DNA of 64,000 bases, from contig CAMJRX010000009.1 of assembly GCA_946408355.1 (NCBI GenBank), positions 1 to 64,000 on the forward strand, given 5' to 3'. This document shows, piece by piece, positions 29,201 to 35,397 of this stretch. The notes below the pieces were generated by a model. It was not told the origin of the DNA, ran no database searches, and saw only the letters and a program-made list of their open reading frames with translations. Every line of letters begins with the position of its first letter. Position 1 is the first letter of the stretch. Position numbers and translations under genes: made by a program. The stretch is from an uncultured Selenomonadales bacterium (lineage in GTDB: Bacteria > Bacillota > Negativicutes > Selenomonadales > Selenomonadaceae).

Positions 29201-29837
29201 TAAACTCGTGCCCTACTGGATAGATTATACGAAGCTGTTGATTAACGGCAAAGCAATAATCGATAAACTTACGCCCGCTTGGCATGATAAACCTTATCGC
29301 TACGACATGGAAGTAAAAGCAGACGAGGAAGTTAAGGTAGAGGTTGAATGGTTCCCTCACAGAGATGAAGTCGTGGTTGAAGTTATTAAACCTGTAGAAA
29401 AACCCGTTGAATTTTTGCCGAATTTAACTGCGCGATTGGATCTTCAAATGGTGTCCGATACGGTTGATGGCGAATTTAAAATCCTCTCCATTTCCGATGA
29501 TAAAGCTAAAACGACTAAGCCTGACTATTTGAACAGAGATGGCATTGGCTATGTAATCCAGTCCTTTGCAGGGAAAATGGAGCTTATAGCTAAAGCCAAC
29601 GAAGACGGGCAAGTAATTCTAAAGCTTAAGGGTATGGACATTCGCGACCCAGGCGATAAATCTAGACGTTTACCTTACTGGATAGACTATACGAAGCTGA
29701 CGGTAGATGGCAATACGATATTCGACAAAATAACTCCCGCTTGGCACGATAAGCCTTACCGTTACGACATAGACGCCGAAGCCGACGAAGAAATTAAAAT
29801 ACAAGTTGAATGGCTCGCACATAATAAAGATACGTAA
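23271..29837 (+). CDS. Giant protein with four GT2 glycosyltransferase domains and five C-terminal repeat modules
   Basis: A 2188-aa cytoplasmic-looking protein without transmembrane segments. Four GT-A family 2 domains start near residues 5, 366, 725 and 1100. Each opens with a (S)VIIP(L/M)(Y/F)N motif, has a nucleotide-binding DD(C/A)ST segment and a DxxD-like metal site (FVDAEDY, FVDSDDF, CLDSDDI, FLDADDI), and ends in a ~100-residue helical tail. From about residue 1430 five modules of ~155 residues follow, each with the landmarks VSD, GIGY.IQS, IRDP..KS, PYWIDYTKL and TPAWHDK.YRYD. The modules look beta-rich and are separated by Pro/Val/Glu-rich linkers (EVPKPVEKPVEFLPNLTARL); I infer a glycan-binding or scaffold role. 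Modules 3 and 4 are nearly identical. The Mg-binding motifs look intact in all four GT2 domains, which suggests assembly of a multi-sugar unit. Confidence 0.88.
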   Translation: MGNSAISVIIPLYNAENYIGECLDSLLAQTFKDFEVIVVDDCSTDDSVEIVESYKEKFNERLTISKTEENSGGAGYVPRNIGFNLASGEYIFFVDAEDYLLDSALETLYKSAKKYDAEVVYTGVRYQFDDPDEIRTVKDGEGERLIKNRREDKTTLLDDMPNESLKQLSLAGNFLEASSKFIRKDFLIKNEITFPETITGSEFLWTVNIYCHAKKFLRLITPIYFYRVRDEFVASKEQPNEEISAHVSEFIAFLKALNYIVNRNPILKENPVYSYKLLSIAFNYHFKSLSEALNNLSSQEVYENLIREFEDKSDSSELSVPFFFSQIVNRKKRMLKSPDPIVAPKVQDIALPFESETVTPDDEQHPAVSVIIPMFNVEKYIGECLESILLQTFQDFEVIVVDDCSTDSSYKVVESYIPKFDGRLKLAQTEKNSGGETMPRNIGFNIAKGEYILFVDSDDFILLTALENLYKAAKKYNADVVYTCEYYRSDKQNEVYKLLDGRGNTLSKKGIEDTTTLRINKPYENLYQLIFKNEFPNVWTKFVRREFLIENKIFSPLGLPISGDFIWVIEVFAHAKNLVRMPFPFYFYRHYRVGSVVTTKRKPEEQISHWVSAFIPWLGALSNLYKRIEMLHENPAYCYKALFNHFSWCLRCLSEELKDFSDENIYEILYKKFTKEDGSADLIVPFFFSQIVNFERLPAKLAAISSAKKHFRASKLKALVTHFPAISVIIPMYNRKKYIGECLDCLLEQTFPYFEVIVIDDCSTDNSVEIVEGYKEIFGERLKLIKLEKNTGHPGEPRNRGIAIAQGEYIYCLDSDDIITETALEEMYTLGKKFDADVVYCEKYFMSEGTGQDLKNNIRVANNRLQKPPFVDEPTLESDDLGERVKKFLNWNYWMSPALKIVKRDLLIGNDITFPSLVGSEDDVWSLKVTFCSKRFLRIPNICFIRRMHDEGISFGEYTTPDHVQRWMDVTIRSLKNVDNFLKKIDFFKENPIHRYELLERLVNASFGNAFGRLANESSFEIYNIFNEKFGDSLGEYDILITLLCTQIINQRKVLSQQKKNPADEAKQLIAEKVATINKIAKNIDSVPTLPVPSSNVPPISVIIPMYNADEYIGECLTSLLMQTFKDFEVIIVDDASTDGSVAIVEYLAEKFNGRLKFASTEKNSGGGGYIPRNIGLELAHGEYIFFLDADDIILDNTLETLYKATKDYDADVVYMSAYYDYSSNGKFVLKGVEDNTTLAIDNPSKNLNRLLFNGEARNSWTKFARREFLLKNEITFPEIMSGGDFIWTMHVYCCSKRFLRLPSPLYIYRNYSDKSILRKKKAPAEQSFYWASAFVTWAKAFNKLINENEILQKNPSYCRQALTLHFDYCLACCFEARNKLNAQELYDVLQKEFSKDYTDSALPFLLSFISEQQKKYDGDSYLIDKLSLYITARVDIKLITNMGKGDLKILSVSDNKASVSKPDWLQKDGVGYTIQSHAGKIEFVAKATTNGKINLNLRSLDIRDPADKSKRVPYWIDYTKLTVKGNTIFNKLTPAWHDKAYRYDIDVKANEAVKIQIEWLPHRGDILPPPKPVEIPKLVEKPVEFLPNLTARLEVQMVSDTGEGDFKILSVSDKIAKTIKPDYLNREGIGYQIQSYVGKMAFIAKSTTDGKVTLKLKGMNVHDPEDKSKLVPYWIDYTKLTVNGKTIIDKLTPAWHDKPYRYDMDVKANEEVKVEVEWFPHRDEVVVEVPKPVEKPVEFLPNLTARLDVQMVSDTGEGDFQILSVSDKRASVNKPGWLQKDGIGYVIQSYIGKMEFIAKATADGQITLKLKGMDIRDPEDKSKLVPYWIDYTKLLINGKAIIDKLTPAWHDKPYRYDMEVKADEEVKVEVEWFPHRDEVVVEVPKPVEKPVEFLPNLTARLDVQMVSDTGEGDFQILSVSDKRASVNKPGWLQKDGIGYVIQSYIGKMEFIAKATADGQITLKLKGMDIRDPEDKSKLVPYWIDYTKLLINGKAIIDKLTPAWHDKPYRYDMEVKADEEVKVEVEWFPHRDEVVVEVIKPVEKPVEFLPNLTARLDLQMVSDTVDGEFKILSISDDKAKTTKPDYLNRDGIGYVIQSFAGKMELIAKANEDGQVILKLKGMDIRDPGDKSRRLPYWIDYTKLTVDGNTIFDKITPAWHDKPYRYDIDAEADEEIKIQVEWLAHNKDT
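28418..29370 (+). repeat. Near-identical 462-bp tandem duplication inside the giant glycosyltransferase gene
   Basis: The sequence from about 28418 recurs from about 28880 with a period of exactly 462 bases (154 codons). It carries modules 3 and 4 with only a few base differences, mostly silent. The other modules of the array are clearly diverged, so this is a recent in-frame duplication. Confidence 0.9.
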
Positions 29838-29845
29838 AAATTTTT

Positions 29846-29886
29846 GACAGAGTATGGGCGCGATATTTTACCGCTCATGCTCTGTC
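29846..29886 (+). other. Long hairpin between the two GT2 genes
   Basis: Fifteen-base arms at 29846-29860 and 29872-29886 pair with two mismatched or wobble positions. No T run follows on the plus strand, so it is a weak terminator at best. It may stabilise mRNA or lower downstream expression between 23271-29837 and 29920-30978. Confidence 0.55.
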
Positions 29887-29919
29887 GTTATAAATTTATA
29901 GTTGATGAGGAGGAATTTA

Positions 29920-30978
29920 ATGGCAACTTTTACCTCACAAAATTACCCTGCAATCTCTGTGATTATTCCGATGTATAACGCGGAAAATTACATTGAAGAT
30001 TGCCTTAAAAGTCTCCTAATGCAAACTTTCCAAAACTTTGAAGTTATATTGGTGGACGATTGCTCAACCGATAATAGCGTTGCCGTTGCCCAAAAATTTA
30101 TGGAGAATTTTGAAGGGAATTTTGTAATTCTCACGACGGAAAAAAATTCGGGCAATTTTGGCTACACGGCACGGAACAACGGTTTTGATTTTGCTCGTGG
30201 CGAATACGTTTTCTTCATGGACGCCGACGACGCAATTATCGATAAAGCTTTTCAAGGACTTTACAAGGCGGCAAAAAGTTTAAATGTAGATGTTATCTAC
30301 ACGGGCGCACGCTATCTTTACACGTCTAACGAAGGCGAGAAATTGAAACGCGACAAAGAGGGGCGCATGTGGAAAGATAAAGGCATTGCCGAGAAACCGA
30401 CGCTTATAACCAATGAACCACATAGACTGCTTAAAAATCTTTTGCTTAATGGCGGCGTTTTCTGGACGGCGTGGACAAAATTTGTTCGCCGAAAATTTCT
30501 AATAGAGAAAGACATCAAATTTTATGAAATAATTTCCGGCAGTGATTTTCTTTGGACGATTGAGCTTTTCTGTTGCGCTGAAAGATTTTTACGAATTCCC
30601 AACGCAATTTATTTTTGGCGCAATGACGCTAAAGCATCGGCGACACGTAAAAAGAGATTACCTGACGTTCAAATTAGTACATGGAGCAGAGCATACTTTT
30701 ATCTGGCGCAAGCATTAAAAGACTTGGCTAATCGGCGAGAAATATTAAAAGAGGATCCACTGTATTTGTATTTTGCGCTGAAACGTCATTTGAAATTTTG
30801 CCTTAAAGTTACTTCTGAAGAACGCCTTCAATTTAAATCCAAAGATATTTACGAAATTTTATGGCGCGAGTTTGAAGGCAAAAACGAACTCGATATGTTG
30901 ACAATGTTTTTCCTTAGTTTTATAGACCTTCAGCAAAAAGAAATTGATAGCCTTAAGGACAAAGAGCCTCAAGGTTAA
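29920..30978 (+). CDS. GT2 family glycosyltransferase
   Basis: A 352-aa single-domain relative of the GT2 domains in the preceding giant gene. It has AISVIIPMYNAENYIEDCL at the N-terminus, VDDCSTDNS, and the metal-binding FMDADDAI near residue 98, then the same helical tail ending in FFLSFIDLQQKEIDSL. The ATG at 29920 has GAGGAGG upstream; the 29902 TTG of the longer frame overlaps that site. The acceptor is unknown. Strong similarity to domain 4 of the giant protein suggests it arose from the same expansion and works in the same glycan pathway. Confidence 0.88.
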   Translation: MATFTSQNYPAISVIIPMYNAENYIEDCLKSLLMQTFQNFEVILVDDCSTDNSVAVAQKFMENFEGNFVILTTEKNSGNFGYTARNNGFDFARGEYVFFMDADDAIIDKAFQGLYKAAKSLNVDVIYTGARYLYTSNEGEKLKRDKEGRMWKDKGIAEKPTLITNEPHRLLKNLLLNGGVFWTAWTKFVRRKFLIEKDIKFYEIISGSDFLWTIELFCCAERFLRIPNAIYFWRNDAKASATRKKRLPDVQISTWSRAYFYLAQALKDLANRREILKEDPLYLYFALKRHLKFCLKVTSEERLQFKSKDIYEILWREFEGKNELDMLTMFFLSFIDLQQKEIDSLKDKEPQG

Positions 30979-31011
30979 TCAGCATAAAATGTAGGTTAAA
31001 GGATAGTATTT

Positions 31012-32187
31012 ATGGAAGAAAAAAATAAGCCGACCGCGAAGATTGAAAGCTACGTAATCAGCATAAAGGGCGGCGATAAAGAACGAACAATTAAGCTGTC
31101 GTCGGGCATGTTTAGATTCGGCGTGGCGAGCGTGCTAATCGGCGGGCTGTTGCTTGTCGGTACAGTGGCTTTTTCTTTTTACAGCGCAATGCGTATGCAA
31201 CGCGATGCCTCAACGATTTACGAGGTTGAACAGGCAGCAGAACTTAGGCAGGAACAACTTTTGACGCTCTCAAAAAAGGCGGCAACGTTAAGCGAAACAA
31301 TTCAAAACCTAGCACAACAAGAACAGGAATTGCGAATTCAAGCGGGACTTAATCCGCCCAAAGACGATAAAACGCCTGAAACGCCTCCCGCCGAAGGTCA
31401 ACCTGCAGAGGCTCAACCTGCTGAAAATCAATCGACTGAAACTCAACCCGCCGCCGAAACTCCTGCAGAAAATTCAGCTGAACACAACGGACAAGGTGGT
31501 CCTGTTGAAGAATTGGATATTGCGGAAGTTTCAGAGGCGTTGGACATGTTAGAGGCTAAAGTTAGCACGCGCAAGGAAAGCCTCGATGATTTCCAAACCG
31601 AGCTTAAACAGCAACGCGAACAACTTGCACGCGGCGCGGCAATGGCAAGTGGTTATTCTCCCGGATCGGGCAGTTGGTCGGCTCCTGCTGGCAGTGTTCA
31701 ATTCGACTTTGCGAACGGCTTGCCGATTATCCCTTCAGCCGGTTCGATTCCTGCGCCTGGTTCCTTCCCCTTCGATCCAAGTCTTGTCGGCGGTAGTGGC
31801 GCGGCTGATTCTCGTATTCCGTCAATTTGGCCGACGACAGGTGTTGTAACTTCGCCTTATGGTTTGCGTTGGGGCGGCACTGATTTTCACCCCGGCATGG
31901 ATATTGCTAACGATATGGGCACTCCGATTGTCGCGACGGCTGACGGTGTTGTCGATTACGCGGGTTGGAATTCGGGCGGTTATGGTAACATGGTTGACAT
32001 TGATCACGGCAACGGTATCATGACGCGCTACGGTCACGCCTCGCAAGTTGTAGTTAGCACGGGGCAACACGTCAAGCGCGGGCAACTTATCGCTTATATG
32101 GGTTCGACGGGCTTTAGCACAGGTCCACACGTCCACTACGAAGTTCACGTAAACGGGCAACGCGTCAATCCTATCAGTTATCTCTAA
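31012..32187 (+). CDS. Membrane-anchored M23-family peptidoglycan endopeptidase
   Basis: A 391-aa protein with a cytoplasmic N-terminus, one transmembrane helix (about residues 33-56), a coiled-coil stretch (about 65-105), a Pro/Glu/Ala-rich linker (about 115-160), a second coiled coil and a C-terminal LytM/M23 zinc domain (about 270-391). The zinc ligands are visible in FHPGMDIAND and GPHVHYEV. Such proteins cut peptide cross-links or activate amidases during growth and division. It follows the GT2 gene by 33 bases and is the last gene before the convergent solute-binding protein. Confidence 0.92.
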   Translation: MEEKNKPTAKIESYVISIKGGDKERTIKLSSGMFRFGVASVLIGGLLLVGTVAFSFYSAMRMQRDASTIYEVEQAAELRQEQLLTLSKKAATLSETIQNLAQQEQELRIQAGLNPPKDDKTPETPPAEGQPAEAQPAENQSTETQPAAETPAENSAEHNGQGGPVEELDIAEVSEALDMLEAKVSTRKESLDDFQTELKQQREQLARGAAMASGYSPGSGSWSAPAGSVQFDFANGLPIIPSAGSIPAPGSFPFDPSLVGGSGAADSRIPSIWPTTGVVTSPYGLRWGGTDFHPGMDIANDMGTPIVATADGVVDYAGWNSGGYGNMVDIDHGNGIMTRYGHASQVVVSTGQHVKRGQLIAYMGSTGFSTGPHVHYEVHVNGQRVNPISYL

Positions 32188-32198
32188 GGACAAAAAAA

Positions 32199-32240
32199 TA
32201 GTGGTTAGTGACGAGGACAAAACCTAATCACTAACCACTA
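32199..32240 (-). terminator. Perfect 13-bp inverted repeat, probable terminator of the solute-binding protein gene
   Basis: TAGTGGTTAGTGA (32199-32211) and its exact complement (32228-32240). On the minus strand the stem is followed by seven T, placing it as the terminator of the gene ending at 32256; it may also stop M23 transcripts. The TAACCAC-type wording recurs at 22001-22031 inside a coding region. Confidence 0.65.
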
Positions 32241-32255
32241 ATATTAATCACTAAA

Positions 32256-33128
32256 TTATTTCAACGTCACACCAACGCGGCTGTCCATAAGATAAGGAAC
32301 GGAAACTGCGAAACCTTCGACGTTGTCGAGCGGATAGGGCAGAGCTTTGCCGTCTTGGTCGTAAACACCGATAACCCAGAACAGCGCGTCAACTTGACCG
32401 GAGGACAATGCGGCACTACGAGCACCAGCGTCAACGTCGATAAGCTCAATGTTCTTGTTAATGCGCTTGCTAAGTTCAGAGAGGAATGCAACATTGAAAC
32501 CTGCGGGTTTGCCGTTAGCAGTCATAAAGTCCATAGCGGGCATATCACCGGTTACGGCAACTTTAATCGTCGGCGCACCTTCGATAACGGGCATGGGCAT
32601 TGCGGCGGGTTCACCATTGCCAACATCGGTGATATTTTCTTTAATGATTTTGTCAATGGTTCCGTCGTCTTTCATGGTTTTGATAGCGGTGTTAATCTCT
32701 TCAATCTGCGCGGCGTCTTTCTCAAGCATACCAATCGAGTAACCCAAAATCGGCTTGTAGTTGTTGTCGATAACTTTAAGGGCGTCGTTGTGAGCCGCAA
32801 TATAATTACCAACTCTGCTACTCGTTGAGAAACGGTCGATTTGTTTAGCCTGAAGAGCTGCAATCATAGCGTTCATATTGTCGAAGAAAGTAACCGTGTT
32901 CGGAGCCGTATAGGCTTTTTGCCCTTCAACTTCGGCAATGCTTTTAGTCCAGCGTTTATAGCCTTCTTCGTCCAAACCGATTGGCATGAGTGCACCGATT
33001 TTGCTTGCTTGTTGCTCATTTGCCGCAGGAGCGGGAACCGGTTCCTCTGCTTTCTTATCGCCGCCGCCACAACCCGCGCAAGCCACCAACATAACAAGTG
33101 CTAATAATAACCCAAATATTTTTTTCAT
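32256..33128 (-). CDS. Family 3 solute-binding lipoprotein with apparently permuted lobes
   Basis: A 290-aa lipoprotein (lipobox near LVAC/CAGC, residues 14-20) of the periplasmic amino-acid-binding superfamily. The order of the two halves looks circularly permuted. Residues ~42-165 resemble the second half of a usual protein (TVTFFDNMNAMIAALQAKQID, YSIGMLEKD, INTAIKTMKDDGTIDKI). Residues ~188-290 resemble the first half (TIKVAVTGDMPAMDFMTANGKPAGFNVAFLSEL, AALSSGQVDALFW, VSVPYLMDS). A short Met/Pro-rich linker joins them. No permease or ATPase gene is adjacent. It has its own promoter and terminator. It presumably binds an amino acid or a small organic ligand; which one is unknown. Confidence 0.8.
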   Translation of the reverse strand: MKKIFGLLLALVMLVACAGCGGGDKKAEEPVPAPAANEQQASKIGALMPIGLDEEGYKRWTKSIAEVEGQKAYTAPNTVTFFDNMNAMIAALQAKQIDRFSTSSRVGNYIAAHNDALKVIDNNYKPILGYSIGMLEKDAAQIEEINTAIKTMKDDGTIDKIIKENITDVGNGEPAAMPMPVIEGAPTIKVAVTGDMPAMDFMTANGKPAGFNVAFLSELSKRINKNIELIDVDAGARSAALSSGQVDALFWVIGVYDQDGKALPYPLDNVEGFAVSVPYLMDSRVGVTLK

Positions 33129-33159
33129 GGTGTACCTCCTTTGAAAAATAGTTTATACT

Positions 33160-33207
33160 AGTCATATTGACTGCCTGCATTATACAAGGCGATTGTCAAA
33201 TTTTCAA
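33160..33207 (-). promoter_or_regulatory. Promoter and operator-like palindrome of the solute-binding protein gene
   Basis: On the minus strand TTGAAA (33207-33202), 17-base spacer, TATAAT (33184-33179). The predicted start point falls at the edge of the perfect palindrome AGTCA-TAT-TGACT (33160-33172), well placed for repressor binding. No clear promoter for the divergent ilvN is seen. Confidence 0.55.
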
Positions 33208-33231
33208 TACAAAATTTAGGGAGGTTTTATC

Positions 33232-33732
33232 TTGCAAAAATATTTTCTAGCAGTTCTGGTTGAGAATAAGCCAGGCGTCTTGACGCACGTATCTGGACTT
33301 ATCAGCCGCCGCGCTTTTAACATCGAAAGCATCTCCGCCGGCTACACAGAGGAACCGTCCGTAACGAGGATTAATATCGTCGTCAGCGTCGAGTCCGAAA
33401 ACGAGCTGGATCAAGTCGTCAATCAGCTCAGCAAATTAATCGACGTGATTAAAATCGTCAACCTCAGTAAGTCACCGTCGATTGAGCGCGAACTCGTCAT
33501 GATTAAAGTTAAGGCGAATAAGCAGACCCGAGCAGATTTGGTTAGCGTCGTCGATATTTTCCGTGCCCAAATTGTCGACATTACCAGCGAAAATATTGTT
33601 ATCGAATTGACGGGCAGTCAAAATAAAATCGATGCGATTTGCGAAGTTTTAAGCGATTATGAAATTGTCGAGATTGCGCGAACAGGAACGATTGCCTTAT
33701 CGCGTGGTCCCATTCCCGTTAAAGCTATGTAA
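33232..33732 (+). CDS. ilvN: Acetolactate synthase small (regulatory) subunit
   Basis: A 166-aa regulatory subunit (IlvN/IlvH). An N-terminal ACT domain begins YFLAVLVENKPGVLTHVSGLISRRAFNIESISAG, followed by the second ACT-like half with ELVMIKVKA and the C-terminal EIARTGTIALSRG. It binds valine and controls the large subunit in branched-chain amino acid synthesis. The TTG start has GGGAGG upstream. No large-subunit gene is in the window, which is unusual since the two are normally adjacent. The next gene starts one base after the stop. Confidence 0.93.
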   Translation: MQKYFLAVLVENKPGVLTHVSGLISRRAFNIESISAGYTEEPSVTRINIVVSVESENELDQVVNQLSKLIDVIKIVNLSKSPSIERELVMIKVKANKQTRADLVSVVDIFRAQIVDITSENIVIELTGSQNKIDAICEVLSDYEIVEIARTGTIALSRGPIPVKAM

Positions 33733-33733
33733 C

Positions 33734-34996
33734 ATGAAAAAATTTTTTCTAATTATCTGCGCGGTGATTTTGTTAGTCGGTTGCGGAAATCAAGTTCAAA
33801 CGGTGCCGCCTCTGCCAGGAACGTTACCAAACATTTTAACTGCGCCGGAAAAAGTCGACACGGATATTTATTTTGACGCTACGGTTTCAATGCGGGGCTT
33901 TACGACGCAATCGGCGGGCAATGTTTACTTGACTTTGCCCGATTTATTGGGCGATTTATGCGGCTCAATGGGTACTGTGAATTTTTACGGATTCGGCGAG
34001 CAAATTCGCCCGCTTGACGGCAGAAGTTATCGGCAATTCACTTCGCCCGACGTTTACACCGAAGCGATAACTGCCGTTGCCAACGTCGTCGACCGCGCAG
34101 ATACAAACCACTTGTCAATTATCGTCACGGATTTATTTGAAAGCGAGTCCGATTGGAGCAACGTCGCTCAAAAGATTCGCGATAAATTTTTTGCTAATCA
34201 TCTTGCCGTTGCGATTATCGGGATAAAAAATTCTTTCAGCGGCGAAATTTTTGACGTGGGCTTAAATGCCGCGAAGTTCAATTACAATTCTTTTGACAAT
34301 CCCGACCGCTACCGCCCGTTTTATTTGCTGATTATGGGACGCGACGACGTTGTTAAAAATTTTCTGCGCAAGTTCAATGAGCGGCAGACTTTGCCGAATG
34401 ACACGGGCTATTTGCTGTTGTCGGAGAATTTGACGGAGGTGGCAAGCGATTTTTCTAACTTTGAACTCGGCGACGTGGAAAATTTTTATTCAGACGATAC
34501 ACTTGGTTTAGACAGTCGCGTTAAGGAATTCGGGCTGGATAATTTTAATGAGGTGGCGTCGTTTATGTTTAGTTGGAATTACCAACCGCCGCTTGGAGCT
34601 TGTCCGCTTGACTTGTCGGAAGTCGATACGGATATTGAAAATTTTTCAGTGGCGGGCGAAGAGTGGACGCCTCTTGATAAAAATGACGTTCGTGTCAGCT
34701 TATTAAAAGACGACAGACAGGCGGATATTTTCTTGGTAAAAGTTGCGTTGACGCCGGAAAAAACTTTAGCGGAAGGTAAATTAAATTTTGTGCAAATAAA
34801 AGTTATGCCAACGGAGCAAGGTTATAAATTGCCGGCATGGGTCGAACTTTGGAGCGTGAACGTCGACGGCGCGGCTAAAAATTTCGACGGCTCCAAAACA
34901 GTAAACTTAACTCGCGTGCTCGGTTCGCTGAAAGATTCAATCTTTGCAACGTCGCGTCCCGCGTTAATGAATGTTAATTTTGTCGTAATACCTTAA
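33734..34996 (+). CDS. Lipoprotein with a von Willebrand A-like domain
   Basis: A 420-aa predicted lipoprotein (lipobox LLVGC, Cys16). Residues ~38-215 begin TDIYFDATVSMRGFT, with Asp-x-Thr-x-Ser resembling the MIDAS metal site of von Willebrand A domains, and continue with alternating strands and helices including LSIIVTDLFES. The rest is beta-rich and unassigned. The ATG at 33734 is chosen because it gives a clean signal peptide; the longer frame overlaps ilvN. There is no free-standing ribosome site, so translation is probably coupled to ilvN. I do not know its function; a role in envelope protein assembly or sensing is possible. Confidence 0.75.
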   Translation: MKKFFLIICAVILLVGCGNQVQTVPPLPGTLPNILTAPEKVDTDIYFDATVSMRGFTTQSAGNVYLTLPDLLGDLCGSMGTVNFYGFGEQIRPLDGRSYRQFTSPDVYTEAITAVANVVDRADTNHLSIIVTDLFESESDWSNVAQKIRDKFFANHLAVAIIGIKNSFSGEIFDVGLNAAKFNYNSFDNPDRYRPFYLLIMGRDDVVKNFLRKFNERQTLPNDTGYLLLSENLTEVASDFSNFELGDVENFYSDDTLGLDSRVKEFGLDNFNEVASFMFSWNYQPPLGACPLDLSEVDTDIENFSVAGEEWTPLDKNDVRVSLLKDDRQADIFLVKVALTPEKTLAEGKLNFVQIKVMPTEQGYKLPAWVELWSVNVDGAAKNFDGSKTVNLTRVLGSLKDSIFATSRPALMNVNFVVIP

Positions 34997-35037
34997 GCCA
35001 ATTAAAAGTGATTAAAATCGGCGAAAAGTGATTGTAC

Positions 35038-35091
35038 AATCTCCCTAATTTTGTGGTTTAATGTCACAAAGCAAGTAAGGGAGATTTTTTT
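35038..35091 (+). promoter_or_regulatory. Terminator-like hairpin that includes the ribosome site of the pseudo-receiver gene
   Basis: AATCTCCCT (35038-35046) pairs with AGGGAGATT (35078-35086), which is followed by T to 35091 and directly by the ATG at 35092. Inside the loop TTTGTG and CACAAA can form a second stem. The 3' arm contains the AAGGGAG ribosome site, so the hairpin can both terminate transcription from upstream and hide the start of the next gene. Confidence 0.6.
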
Positions 35092-35397
35092 ATGAACATT
35101 GCCATTGTAAACGACGAGAAAGTAGAGCTGGAGACCGCTGAAACTTTTTTGCGCGTCTACATTAAAAAATTTTTGCCCGAACGTAAATCCGAAATTAATA
35201 TCGAGATTTTTCAGCGCACGGAAGATTTTTTCCAAATTTTCAGCGCGGGATTGTATAACTTTGTAATTATCGGTGCACACATGGAAGAAGTAGCAAATTT
35301 TATTCGTGCCAGTGGCGATTATGATGCTAAAATTCTTTTGTTTAAATTTAACGACAATTCTGGGGGGGGGGGAATTTATGAATATTGCACTCGTTGA
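35092..35397 (+). CDS. Truncated receiver-like protein lacking the phospho-acceptor Asp
   Basis: A 101-aa protein that aligns over its length with the N-terminal receiver domain of the next gene (MNIAIVNDEKVELETAE against MNIALVDDDRIELFAAK). The acidic pocket is weakened (VNDE instead of VDDD) and the phospho-acceptor Asp is replaced: FVIIGAH against LVILDIM, giving Gly61. It stops at 35397 after four Gly codons of an 11-G tract, overlapping the next gene by 20 bases. Removing one G would continue the frame straight into the LytTR regulator. It may be an unphosphorylatable partner, a switchable N-terminal extension, or a decaying duplicate. Confidence 0.7.
   Translation: MNIAIVNDEKVELETAETFLRVYIKKFLPERKSEINIEIFQRTEDFFQIFSAGLYNFVIIGAHMEEVANFIRASGDYDAKILLFKFNDNSGGGGIYEYCTR
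35362..35372 (+). repeat. Homopolymeric tract of 11 G at the junction of two receiver genes
   Basis: Eleven consecutive G, rare in this AT-leaning sequence. It lies in the last codons of the pseudo-receiver frame and 5 bases before the ATG of the LytTR regulator, so it also forms that gene's G-rich ribosome site. Slippage by -1 (or +2) fuses the two frames. Confidence 0.85.
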
